Source: Streptomyces sp. NBC_01775 (GTDB lineage: Bacteria; Actinomycetota; Actinomycetes; Streptomycetales; Streptomycetaceae). Taken from it: a stretch of DNA of 64,000 bases. The position numbers were made by a program, and so were the translations under genes. The stretch covers positions 1,798,001 to 1,862,000 of the forward strand of contig NZ_CP109104.1 of assembly GCF_035917675.1 (NCBI RefSeq), written 5' to 3'. Positions 27,799-36,563 of the stretch are shown here, in pieces (positions within the stretch are counted from its first letter, which is position 1; each line of letters opens with the position of its first letter). The notes beneath the pieces were generated by a model. That model worked only from the letters and a program-made list of their open reading frames with translations. It did no database searches and was not told the DNA's origin.

Positions 27799-28500
27799 GT
27801 GCGCCCCCGGCCCTGGTACCCAATCGTGGTCATTTTAACGGTGCATGCTGCGTTTTATATCTGAATCGGAGCAGTTCAGCAGCAAAATCTCCTCCCGCTC
27901 GTCGTCGGGCTCCGTCGCCAGGCCAGCGGCGTCAGCGCAATGCTGGACTGGTTTCCATGGCTGGCCACCGAGCACCGCGTGGTGAAGTGAGCGTTCCATT
28001 ACCCGGCGGCTCAGGACTGCCTCGCGAACTACCGCGAAGACTGGGCACAGCCGTTCCTCTCGCAAACCCGTCTCGCGATGGGCCTCTACCAGACCGCAAG
28101 GATCTGTCAGCACTCCATGACGAGAACCTCACCGTGAACGAGGAGGCACGGCCGCTCTGCTCGTTGGTGTGAAAGCAAGAGGCTCCACTCGCCCACGACC
28201 ACGGAGACATGTATCGCGTCCGCCTCCCCTACCACCACAAGAAGTGACCGCTCACATCTGCCTCTTCACCCCGCCGCCCGCTCCGGACATGCAGTTCGTT
28301 TTGCTCCGGATCCCGCAGTCGCGAGCCAGGCCAGCGGCCGGTTCCCTCGGCAGGACACTGCAGCCACGACCTCACTGTCCAGCGAGTCGGGCAAGGCCCG
28401 TAGCGGTCTACGGCCGTCTTGATCGACTCGTGGCCGATCCGGGCCTGAATGACTGGGGTGCTACAGCCCTCTCTGACGCGTGGTGCGGGAACGCCGGTGA
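27799..28500. other. 702-base gap between two large operons, with integrase remnant
   Basis: No intact gene is seen. Next to the exonuclease-helicase start is an AT-rich patch (TTAAAAT on the minus strand at 27832-27838), which could be a -10 region. The middle part (about 27900-28290) has broken frames with no recognisable protein. The right part carries a decayed tyrosine recombinase C-terminus. The gap separates the three-gene helicase/ATPase operon from the pPIWI-RE operon, so the two are probably transcribed separately. Confidence 0.5.
28300..28470 (-). pseudogene. Tyrosine recombinase (integrase) C-terminal remnant
   Basis: On the minus strand from about 28470 the sequence reads TPVIQARIGHESIKTAVDRYG, the H-x-x-x-T-x-x-x-Y-G region around the catalytic His and Tyr of phage-type integrases (usually LGHSSIQTTLDTYGH). 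It then slips frame and continues ALPDSLDSEVVAAVS, as expected after the GHLLPD turn. Upstream Arg motifs are absent. This is a dead fragment that marks past integration between two defence operons. Confidence 0.6.
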
Positions 28501-31500
28501 TCAGGTTCCCGAGGCGCTCTGCGCGTTCGCCTCGTCGTCGCCCGTGTCCGGTTCGGCAGCTAGACCGGCCGCATCGGCCAGGTCGGGGTCTTCCACGTCT
28601 TGGCCCGTGGTCGGCTCCGCCTCCTCTGCCTCGGGGAGTCCCTCGCTCGACGCCAGCATCGGCAGGACGTATGCCTGGGCGAGCCCCGCCAAATGGAGGG
28701 GAAGCGGTAGGGACAGAGCGGCGGCGTAGTCCGGTGCCTGGCGCAGCTGGTGCACGGCAAGGGCCAGCGCTTCTGCGTCATCGGGTTTCCCCGGTACGTC
28801 ATCCGCGTGGCAGCCCAGTACCGCGATTTCCACTAGCGTCGGATTCCAGGCGCCGGTGCCCGCCTGTGAAGTGAGGTTACCGGCGGCGTTGACCCTTGTG
28901 GCCAGCCGGTCCAGTGCGGGCGAAATCGAGTGCGTCGCTGGACGTTCCGTGGTGCTGTAGAAGACCCGCTCATCCCTCGAGGTGCCGTCTCCCTGCTCCC
29001 GCTGCTCAGTCCAGAATCCGGCCGGCTGCCCGTGAGACTTACCCGGGTCGGCAAGGCCCCACCACTGTGCGGTCTCGCGTCCGCCGCGCCCGCGCACGCG
29101 TACCAGTCGAAGTTCGTCGTCGAGACGGCCAGCGGGAGCATGACCGGCCCTGAGCAGGTCCCGTTCGGTCTGACTGTCTTGCAGCCACGGCCAGTGCAGC
29201 CTGCTGTTCTGCGCGTGAGTGATCAGTGCGGTCGGCTGTCCGCGCAGCGAATGCAGCATGCGCTGGAGGAATCCGGCAGTCTCTCTCCGCTGCTGGGCGA
29301 GGTTGGTGCGCCACTGCTTGGCGGTGACCCAAGGTGTTTCAGTCTGCGGACCGTCGGCCGACGATTCAGGTTCCGCGAACACGTCGGGATCGATCTCGGC
29401 TTGCTTGACGAGGCCCAGGAGAAATTGCGGATAGGAGACCCATTCCCCGGTGCTGTCGTCCCAGCCCTGTACGGATGCCATGCCTTCCCCTTCCGGGAGT
29501 GGAGTCACCAGGACGGCCACCGGCAGGTGCTTGGGCAGCCGGGTCGGGCCGTCCTTGCGGCGCTTCACCATCCACACCGCCGCGAACTGCAGCCCGTCCG
29601 GGAGGTCGTCGCCGAGCGTGTGCTGGGGCAGGACGCGGACTCCGAGCTGGCGCAGTCCGTCGAGCCAGGAGCTGTGCGCGCGATGTCCGAGACTGTCGGC
29701 GTTGTCGATCTGCTTGTCGGTGGAGGGGGTGACGACGAACTGGGTCAGCAGACCTGCGTCGGCGCATCCCAGGCGGATGGCGAACTTGGGGTCCGTCGAA
29801 GCCGGACGGAACGTACTGCGGTGTGCGATCTCTACGAGTGCGAGTGCCGGGTGGGACGGATCGGCGCCGTCCGCATGGAGCCATTCGCGCAAGGCACGGC
29901 GACGTGTGGTGACGGCTGCCGCGAGCGCCGCACCTTTGCCCTTGACCGCGGGGTCGGGGACGAGTCGGTCACCCAGCCCGTCAGCCAGCGGGATGCAGCG
30001 GAGTCGGAACGTCAGCTCCGGGGTCTGCCATTCCAGAATGGCGGGGGCACCGGGCCTCGCCTCGTCAAAGTCCTGGTCCGTCAGATGTGCTGCGGCGAGT
30101 CCTCCGTCACCGTCAAGGCCGAGAGCCTTGGCGAACTCCGCCACCGCTTCCTTGCGCGTTTCAGGAGACTGCCACAGCAGCCGCGCCTCCACCACGGCCG
30201 GGGCACCCTGTCCCCGGCCGTCACCGACGGTCCGGTGCTGCGTCTCGAGGGCGACACGCCGCGCGTGTGTCTCGCGCACCATCTCTGCCTTCTTCGCCTC
30301 CTCGGTCCTCGGCTTCGGTCGCCGGTTCTCCGGGGCCCCGATGCCCTTGCCGCGTCCGCGCACCAGGTCGGGTACTCGGACTACCTCGTCCGGCAGGGCC
30401 TGTTCCGCCCATTCCGTCAGCTGGGCACGCTGGTTGGGCATCAGCCCGGCGCCGACTTCGTGCTTGCCCATCCTGGTGCTGTGGACCACGGCCGCCCGCA
30501 CGCCGCTGCCCTCGCTGATCCAGGAGACCGGCTCCGACAGCAGCTGTTCGGGATCGGGGAAGTTCCCGGCGAGGCTCAGCCTGCGGAGGATGCCTGCCGT
30601 GTCGTTCTCCACCCAGGCGAAGGAGTCGGCCACACGGTCCCGGCGCAGGCGGGCCAGTGCGTAACGGTCGGTCGTCGGTGCTCCGGCCAGCCAGGGGATC
30701 GTGGGTCGGAGGTAGACCGTAGTGGCCTCCCTGTACGGGAGATTCAGGCGCTTGGTGGTGGCCCGGGGATGAGTGGCCCAGCGTCGGACGCCCCAGTGCA
30801 GGTGGAGGCGGGGTCGAGGATCGAAGGGCGTGGTGTGCAAGGAGATGTTCAGCACGACGGAGAACCACCACTCCTTGCGCTTGATGGTCCGGAGCAGGGG
30901 TTGCGACATGAGCTCGGCGCCCTGGTCGCGGGGGCCGCGGGGGACGGCCCGGAAGTTCAGTTCTCCTCCGTCGAACGGGAACGTGTCGAGGGCCAAGACA
31001 CGGCGTGCCAGGGCGTCGGTGGCTAGTTGGAACTGCCGGGACTCCGGGGCGGCGGTACCGCCCCCGGTGGCCGGCGTGTTGAGGAGATCCACGCCGGTGA
31101 CCGGCTGCCATCGAGGCAGATTCCGCTTCAGGTCGGCGCTGCGCTCCAGCAGTAGGGACCGGAAGCGGGGATTCTCGGCGGCGCCCTTGGGACCGAGCGT
31201 GCGCAGCCAGGCGTCGAGCAGTTGCCCGAGCGAGCGGCCCGGCAGGGGGTCGGGGACCGTACCCGGGACGTACATCCAGAAGTCCTCGGCGGCCAGCGGA
31301 CCGGGCTCGACCGGTGTCCTGGGCCTGGGGCGGACGATCACGTCGGGAGCGAGAGTTTGGAGCACGCCGTCGAGGCGGCGGGTGGGGAGGGACGGGCGAT
31401 GCTTCTCCTCGTCGCGCTCGTGGTTGTGCAGATCCAGGAGCCCTGGGTGCCACTGCTCGGGGAAGGGGATCGCGCGGAAGTCCTCGGTCCAGGGCACAGC

Positions 31501-31545
31501 GACGTCGGCCAGGTGGTAGGCGGATCGGCGGTTCTTCTTGTACAT
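28501..31545 (-). CDS. pPIWI-RE family PIWI protein
   Basis: About 1014 residues starting at ATG 31545, chosen because AGGGAG precedes it by seven bases; an upstream ATG at 31596 lacks such a site. The N-terminus (MYKKNRRSAYHLADVAVPW) and the internal blocks (PTIPWLAGAPTTDRYALARL, ALVEIAHRSTF) look like the DUF3962-type N-terminal and middle domains of pPIWI-RE. The C-terminal third is the RNase H/PIWI-like domain (GQPTALITHAQNSRLHWPWL, RDERVFYSTTERPATHSISP, WNPTLVEIAVLG). Family knowledge (Burroughs, Iyer and Aravind): pPIWI-RE is named for conserved Arg and Glu near the pocket and is encoded with a DinG-like helicase and a REase, predicted to target invading nucleic acid through RNA-DNA hybrids. 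Both partners are here upstream. It is the last gene of the operon, 85 bases after the helicase. Confidence 0.85.
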   Translation of the reverse strand: MYKKNRRSAYHLADVAVPWTEDFRAIPFPEQWHPGLLDLHNHERDEEKHRPSLPTRRLDGVLQTLAPDVIVRPRPRTPVEPGPLAAEDFWMYVPGTVPDPLPGRSLGQLLDAWLRTLGPKGAAENPRFRSLLLERSADLKRNLPRWQPVTGVDLLNTPATGGGTAAPESRQFQLATDALARRVLALDTFPFDGGELNFRAVPRGPRDQGAELMSQPLLRTIKRKEWWFSVVLNISLHTTPFDPRPRLHLHWGVRRWATHPRATTKRLNLPYREATTVYLRPTIPWLAGAPTTDRYALARLRRDRVADSFAWVENDTAGILRRLSLAGNFPDPEQLLSEPVSWISEGSGVRAAVVHSTRMGKHEVGAGLMPNQRAQLTEWAEQALPDEVVRVPDLVRGRGKGIGAPENRRPKPRTEEAKKAEMVRETHARRVALETQHRTVGDGRGQGAPAVVEARLLWQSPETRKEAVAEFAKALGLDGDGGLAAAHLTDQDFDEARPGAPAILEWQTPELTFRLRCIPLADGLGDRLVPDPAVKGKGAALAAAVTTRRRALREWLHADGADPSHPALALVEIAHRSTFRPASTDPKFAIRLGCADAGLLTQFVVTPSTDKQIDNADSLGHRAHSSWLDGLRQLGVRVLPQHTLGDDLPDGLQFAAVWMVKRRKDGPTRLPKHLPVAVLVTPLPEGEGMASVQGWDDSTGEWVSYPQFLLGLVKQAEIDPDVFAEPESSADGPQTETPWVTAKQWRTNLAQQRRETAGFLQRMLHSLRGQPTALITHAQNSRLHWPWLQDSQTERDLLRAGHAPAGRLDDELRLVRVRGRGGRETAQWWGLADPGKSHGQPAGFWTEQREQGDGTSRDERVFYSTTERPATHSISPALDRLATRVNAAGNLTSQAGTGAWNPTLVEIAVLGCHADDVPGKPDDAEALALAVHQLRQAPDYAAALSLPLPLHLAGLAQAYVLPMLASSEGLPEAEEAEPTTGQDVEDPDLADAAGLAAEPDTGDDEANAQSASGT

Positions 31546-31630
31546 GTGGGGTCTCCCTGTGAGGGCGTTCGGGATCGGGGCGTTCTCGGTTCTCATCTGC
31601 CGCTACGTCTCGTTGAGCAGTTGAGCCGCT

Positions 31631-34600
31631 TCAGTCCACAGCTCGTGAGCCGGGCCCGGCGCTCATGGCGCACAGCGCCTCGTACAGCGGGCGGTAGAGC
31701 AACTTGACCAGTGCCGTGTCGGCAGGGTCGGCGAGCGTCTCCGCGGGGGCTGAGTCCGTGAAGTAGGGGTCAAGGACGTCCCGCAGGCGGATGAGCAGCC
31801 CTGGGTCATAGGTCCGTCGGGTACGGCGCTCCCGTCCGGCGACAGGGGCTCCCGCCTCGGCGAGCCCTGGGGCGAAGGCAGCGTCGACGAAGACGACGCG
31901 TGCGGACACTCCGCCGCGCACCAGGCGTCCGATGACCTGCCAGATGGTGACGAGCTGGTCCCAGACGAAGGACTTCTTCTCGTCGTCGGACAGGGCCGAG
32001 TAGATGTAGGGCCGTGACAGCACGTGCCGCCAGACACCACGCGCGGTGGTCCGGAAGTCGCTTCCTGCGCTGTCCAGGCTGTCGGCCGCGGCGACCAGCG
32101 TGCTGAAGGTCCCTTGAGGCAAGCCCGGATGGTCGCGTACGAAGCGCGTGGCCCAGTCGTTGATGGCGAAGACAGCGAGCGACAGATCGTCGGGGCGAGG
32201 GTGCGGGCGCACCAGGAAGAACACCGTCCCGAACGCCGCCACTCTCTCCTCGCCGGCCCGCTGGGGGACGGTGAGGATGTTGTGCCCTCGCTCGACAGCG
32301 AGGAGCGGTGCCACCAGCAGTTCGGCGTCCGGATCGTCGGCGAACGAGGCGAGGTCGCCGCGCCGCACGGGGCTCGGTCCCGGCGCCTGGCCTCCAGCTG
32401 GTGCCGCGCCATCGATGGCGGTCTCCAGTTCGGCGTCGTCGGCGGCCAGTACGCGCACTCGTCCTCGCCAGCGCGGGATCTCGTCCAGGAACCCCGCGGT
32501 CACCTTGGCCTCGCGGTAGCTGCCCACCAGGAGCAGGGCACGTTTGCGGCGCTGGTCCTGGATCTGGGCGAGCTCGCTCTGCAGGGGGGAAGCACTCCCG
32601 TTCCGCCCCGACCTGGCGAGCCGGTCCATCATCAGACGCAGGACATCCTCACGCTTCTCCGGGTCCTGCCCCGACAGCCGGATCGGCTGCCCCGCGTCGT
32701 CGTAGAGGAACTCGGTGCGGAAGACGGTGTCCCGGATCGAGTCCAGCGCCTTCGGCTGGGGTTTGAGAACGGCACGGACGGGAGCGAGGACGTGTGCGCG
32801 GGTGGAGGTGCCGGCCCAGCTGGTGCCTGACATCAGCAGGACGTGCGGGCCGGCCTCGCCGCTGCCCGGGTCCGCGCCGAGCCGGGACAGGTTCAGCAAG
32901 AGCTCGCGGCCTACGCCGGCGCACCGGAAGAAGCGCAGCGTTCCGGTGCGGTGCCCGTTCTTGTTGCGGGCGGCGGCCCGTTCGTCCACCAGGTACTGGA
33001 AGCCGATCACATTGCCCATGGGGGCCTCGGGCAGCAGCGGCGCGTAGTCGAGGGGCGGGCGCCGAGTCAGCTCGTGGCTGGTCGAGTCCAGCCGCAGCGC
33101 GGCCTCCACCTGGGGCCACAGGAATGTCACCCGGTCGAGGCGCTGGTGCAGGGCGGCGAGCACCAGGGTGAACTCCAGGCGCTGTGCATGGAGATTCCGC
33201 CATTCCTCGCTCAGGGCGACCTCCTGCGGAGCGGGCTCCTTGCTGCCCTTGGTAAGGGGCGGCGGGCGCTGCCCTGGCCCTGGCGCTCCGACAAGGAACC
33301 GGTCCAGCAGCACGCGGACACGGCGGCGGGTCTGTTTCTCATCGAGGGTGTGGAGAACGTCGTGGGTCAGATCGGTCAGGTCGTCGGTGGGCGTTCCGTA
33401 GGGGCCGCCTCCCCCCAGTGGGTCGTCGCGGAACTCGTCGAAGAAGGCGGTGATCTCGGCACGGCGTTCGGCCCAGGGGATGGCGGGTGGAGGAGTGGTG
33501 GTACCGGCTTGCCCGAGTGCTTCATCGTCGCCGTACAGCGTGCCTTCGTCCTCGATGCCGTACTCATCCGGGTCGGCAGGGCGGTCTGCGGACGGGCCCG
33601 GCGTCGGCGGGTACCAGGCGTGCAGCAGCTTCTCTTGCAGTGTCCAGGCGCTGAAGTAGTCGATCTGGGCCCATTCCCGCAGGCCTTCGTCGTCGATGAG
33701 CATGGCGTACAGCCGGTCCGCCGCCGATCCGACTACGTCCAGCGCGGCGGACCACCGTTCCACATCCTGGTCGGAGAGCGGCAGCCGCCCCTGCTGCGCC
33801 AGTTCCGCGATCTCATGGGTCTGGAGCTGATCGAGCCAGGAGTCGGGTCCCGTGGTGACCAACGTTGCCGAGGGGGCGAACATCTGGTCGAGTTGCATCT
33901 GTACGCGGTCCACCTCGTCGACGATCATGATGTCGCTGCGCAGACAGGCCAGTTCCAGGTAGCGCAGACGCTCCGCGTTCAGCTGGCGGGGGACCGCCGT
34001 CTGCACGAGGCTCGCGGGGTTGGCCACCCAGATCAGCGCGTCCACCAGGTCGCGCGCCGCGGAGTGACGCGGGCAGGTGCTCCAGAGCGGGCAGCCGTGC
34101 AGGGTGCCCAGGTCCTCGCCGTCCTCGATGTCGTCCGCCGAGGCTACGGGCCGGGCTCCGCGGGCGCGTTCCAGCGCGCGGGTGGCGCGTTCAGCCGGTG
34201 ACTCCTCTGCGGCTTCCTGCCGTTGCACGGGGTGGAGTGCTCCGCAAGGCGCATCGGCGTAGCGCAGCGGCTCGGACGCGTCCAGTCCGCGCAGGGCATC
34301 CAGCGGGCAGGCGGTGCTGAGGTGGTTGAAGACAGTGCCGGTGTGGGACAGCAGCGAGTGCTCGCCGCGTGCCGCAAGCCTCCGGTGCAGGCGCTGGGTG
34401 TGCTGTGGCCGGGTCGTGCCGCCCTGGACAGGGGCGGCGCTCAGGCCGAGCCCACGGAACAGCTCGGTCAGATTGAGCTGTTCGGCAACATCCCCGACGA
34501 CGAGCGTGATGCGCAGTCCCTTCTGGTGCGCCCAGACGGCGACCAGCGTCATCAGCGTCGACTTCCCTGCGCCGACCATGCCCACGAGGTGGGTGAGCCC

Positions 34601-35356
34601 ATCGAGGGGCAGCGCCTCCGTCGGCGCGAAGCCTGTTCCGTCCTCCGTGCGGGCATCCAGGTCCAGGTGCTCCAGCCGCTCGACCCAGTTCCCGGCCTTC
34701 AGCCCTCGTGCCTGTTCCTCCGTATCCATCCACCTCGCGACATCGGCGAGTTCATCGAGCGGTACGTCGAGCGGGCCCGCCGTGCCTTTGCGTTCGGCAG
34801 GGAGTGCATGGGGAGGGAAGGGCTCCTGCACGAGTTCGGCGGGGATCGTGACGGAGGTGCGCCGACCACGTCGGTCCACGAACCGGTGCTCGCCCTCTGC
34901 TGCCTGAGGCAGTGGGTTGGCGGAGTAGCCGGGGAGGTTCCCGAGCGCCGCGTCGTAGATCGCGATCCGGTCCGCCGCCACACGGGGGCTGACCCGGCGG
35001 GCAGGGGCCCCGGATGCGGGGACGCGGTAGGCACGCAGCCTTTCGGGCAGGCCAAGGTAGGCGTCCAAACTTTGCTGCCACATGCGCCGACGGCGCATCG
35101 GCCAGAGCAGATGGCGGGCCGCGGCCAGCGCGACCTGGTCGGCGGGGCCGATGGCGAGGCCTGCGGCCTGGGCGAAAGGGTATCCGCCGAGGAGAGTCCA
35201 CGCGCCGTCGGCCGCGTGGCCGGGGGCCACGGATTCCATCAGCCGCAGGCCGAGTTCGACCTGGCACAGCAGGGCGGGCTTGGTCCGGCTGTGCTCCTCG
35301 GGCCAGGGGGCGAGTGCCCCGATGACAGGCTGGTACCAGCTGCTGCGGTCACGCAT
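31631..35356 (-). CDS. pPIWI-RE-associated Fe-S (DinG/XPD-like) helicase
   Basis: About 1241 residues from ATG at 35356, which has a GGAA-type ribosome site; the frame is open further up to 35467 without coding character. The first 230 residues match the accessory region seen in helicases of pPIWI-RE islands (domain Z, inferred). Walker A is GMVGAGKSTLM near residue 260. Four to five cysteines follow between about 347 and 428 (TACPLDAL, APCGAL, GCPLWSTC), positioned as the Fe-S cluster of DinG/XPD helicases. Walker B is IMIVDEVDRV near 475; motif VI is QVIGRLVRGG near 1137. It is expected to unwind duplex DNA for the PIWI protein or REase. It starts 41 bases after the REase stop. Confidence 0.87.
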   Translation of the reverse strand: MRDRSSWYQPVIGALAPWPEEHSRTKPALLCQVELGLRLMESVAPGHAADGAWTLLGGYPFAQAAGLAIGPADQVALAAARHLLWPMRRRRMWQQSLDAYLGLPERLRAYRVPASGAPARRVSPRVAADRIAIYDAALGNLPGYSANPLPQAAEGEHRFVDRRGRRTSVTIPAELVQEPFPPHALPAERKGTAGPLDVPLDELADVARWMDTEEQARGLKAGNWVERLEHLDLDARTEDGTGFAPTEALPLDGLTHLVGMVGAGKSTLMTLVAVWAHQKGLRITLVVGDVAEQLNLTELFRGLGLSAAPVQGGTTRPQHTQRLHRRLAARGEHSLLSHTGTVFNHLSTACPLDALRGLDASEPLRYADAPCGALHPVQRQEAAEESPAERATRALERARGARPVASADDIEDGEDLGTLHGCPLWSTCPRHSAARDLVDALIWVANPASLVQTAVPRQLNAERLRYLELACLRSDIMIVDEVDRVQMQLDQMFAPSATLVTTGPDSWLDQLQTHEIAELAQQGRLPLSDQDVERWSAALDVVGSAADRLYAMLIDDEGLREWAQIDYFSAWTLQEKLLHAWYPPTPGPSADRPADPDEYGIEDEGTLYGDDEALGQAGTTTPPPAIPWAERRAEITAFFDEFRDDPLGGGGPYGTPTDDLTDLTHDVLHTLDEKQTRRRVRVLLDRFLVGAPGPGQRPPPLTKGSKEPAPQEVALSEEWRNLHAQRLEFTLVLAALHQRLDRVTFLWPQVEAALRLDSTSHELTRRPPLDYAPLLPEAPMGNVIGFQYLVDERAAARNKNGHRTGTLRFFRCAGVGRELLLNLSRLGADPGSGEAGPHVLLMSGTSWAGTSTRAHVLAPVRAVLKPQPKALDSIRDTVFRTEFLYDDAGQPIRLSGQDPEKREDVLRLMMDRLARSGRNGSASPLQSELAQIQDQRRKRALLLVGSYREAKVTAGFLDEIPRWRGRVRVLAADDAELETAIDGAAPAGGQAPGPSPVRRGDLASFADDPDAELLVAPLLAVERGHNILTVPQRAGEERVAAFGTVFFLVRPHPRPDDLSLAVFAINDWATRFVRDHPGLPQGTFSTLVAAADSLDSAGSDFRTTARGVWRHVLSRPYIYSALSDDEKKSFVWDQLVTIWQVIGRLVRGGVSARVVFVDAAFAPGLAEAGAPVAGRERRTRRTYDPGLLIRLRDVLDPYFTDSAPAETLADPADTALVKLLYRPLYEALCAMSAGPGSRAVD

Positions 35357-35396
35357 GGTCGATTCCGTTCTTCCGTGATGCTGTACGTGGCGTCGT

Positions 35397-36563
35397 CTAT
35401 GGCGAATTTGTGGGTGCGATTGATGCGTCCGGTCCCCGTTCGCCGCGCAGCCGCTGTCGTGCGGCACGCTTCAACTGATCGTCTGTCAGCAGCCGCAGGC
35501 CGCCGGCACGGTCGTTCCGTTCGCGGGCGAAGATGTCGAGGTAGTCGCGACGCATCCGGGCTCGGAAGCGCGGCACCACCCAGCAGGCCTGGTCGTACGG
35601 CGGTTCACCTCGTACGGCGGTGGCAGACCGTCCGAGCAGACCGGGGTGGGCCCAGTCCTTGACGTCGACGGCCCAGACGTGCCCGTCCGGGAACGTGATG
35701 CGCAGGTCGTACGCGTCGAAGCCGGGCCACATCTCGACCGTGAGCCCCATGCCGCGCAGCTCCCCCTCCAGGGAGGACTCCGCCTGTCCGGGCCCGGTGA
35801 CGAACTGCCGCAACGGCTTGCGCAGTTGTCGCAGCTCACCCACCTCGGAGGCAACGAGTCTCCGTCCGGGCGGCGGGGTCCCGCGGTGGCGGCACTGATC
35901 CCGCTCGCACCACCACTCCTTGCCGGAGAGCGGGGTGAGCAGCGTCAGGCAGCGGTGGCAGCAGAGGTACGAGCCGTCCCGCCGGTATCCGAGGGGGACC
36001 GGGGCGTAGATCTCCTCGATCAGGAAGCGAACGGGATCGAGATGGAGGTCGGTGCTGACCTCCATCCAGTCGTCCGTGGTGAGGACCGGCTGGGTGACAA
36101 GGAGTCGGCGGAAGGCTGTGTACGACTCCGGTGACGACATGGCGCGGCAGGCGCGCAGGGCCTCCTGGATCACCAGACGGTCGTACTGCCGTCCGGTGCT
36201 GCTGCCGTATCCATCGACGGCCAGTTCGTGGCAGAGCTGTGCGGGCTCTCCGGACTCCTCATCGATCAACCGGTCGCCCGCACCGAACAGATCCGTGGGC
36301 AGCCGGTCGAGCGGCCAGCTGCCCAGAGGCCGGGCCCGGGCCCAGCGGATCATCTCGGGCACCCCGGCCGGTGGACGCGACCCGTTGCGCAGACACTGGA
36401 GCACCAGGGCGTCGAGGGCTCGCTGGGCCGAGGCCGGGTAGGGCAGTGTGAAGGAGTCGAGCTGGTCGACGCCCGCGAGGTGCACGACGGCGGTGGCGAT
36501 GTCCCGCAGGAGGACGACGTCGGGGTTGGACAGCCAGTCGGGGACGAGCTGATGTTCAGGCAT
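35397..36563 (-). CDS. pPIWI-RE-associated REase (PD-(D/E)XK)
   Basis: A 388-residue protein with three parts. The N-terminal half is helical and corresponds to the Y domain of pPIWI-RE three-gene islands (inferred from context). A zinc ribbon sits near residues 195-230 (CCHRCLTLL ... WWCERDQC). A restriction-endonuclease-fold core near 275-305 contains FDAYDLRITF and then WAVDVKDW, giving the D and D-x-K catalytic pattern. The C-terminus is basic (LKRAARQRLRGERG). It overlaps the end of the upstream Cas4-like gene by eight bases and precedes the helicase. With the helicase and PIWI protein it makes the canonical three-gene pPIWI-RE set, and is the likely DNA-cleaving effector. Confidence 0.85.
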   Translation of the reverse strand: MPEHQLVPDWLSNPDVVLLRDIATAVVHLAGVDQLDSFTLPYPASAQRALDALVLQCLRNGSRPPAGVPEMIRWARARPLGSWPLDRLPTDLFGAGDRLIDEESGEPAQLCHELAVDGYGSSTGRQYDRLVIQEALRACRAMSSPESYTAFRRLLVTQPVLTTDDWMEVSTDLHLDPVRFLIEEIYAPVPLGYRRDGSYLCCHRCLTLLTPLSGKEWWCERDQCRHRGTPPPGRRLVASEVGELRQLRKPLRQFVTGPGQAESSLEGELRGMGLTVEMWPGFDAYDLRITFPDGHVWAVDVKDWAHPGLLGRSATAVRGEPPYDQACWVVPRFRARMRRDYLDIFARERNDRAGGLRLLTDDQLKRAARQRLRGERGPDASIAPTNSP

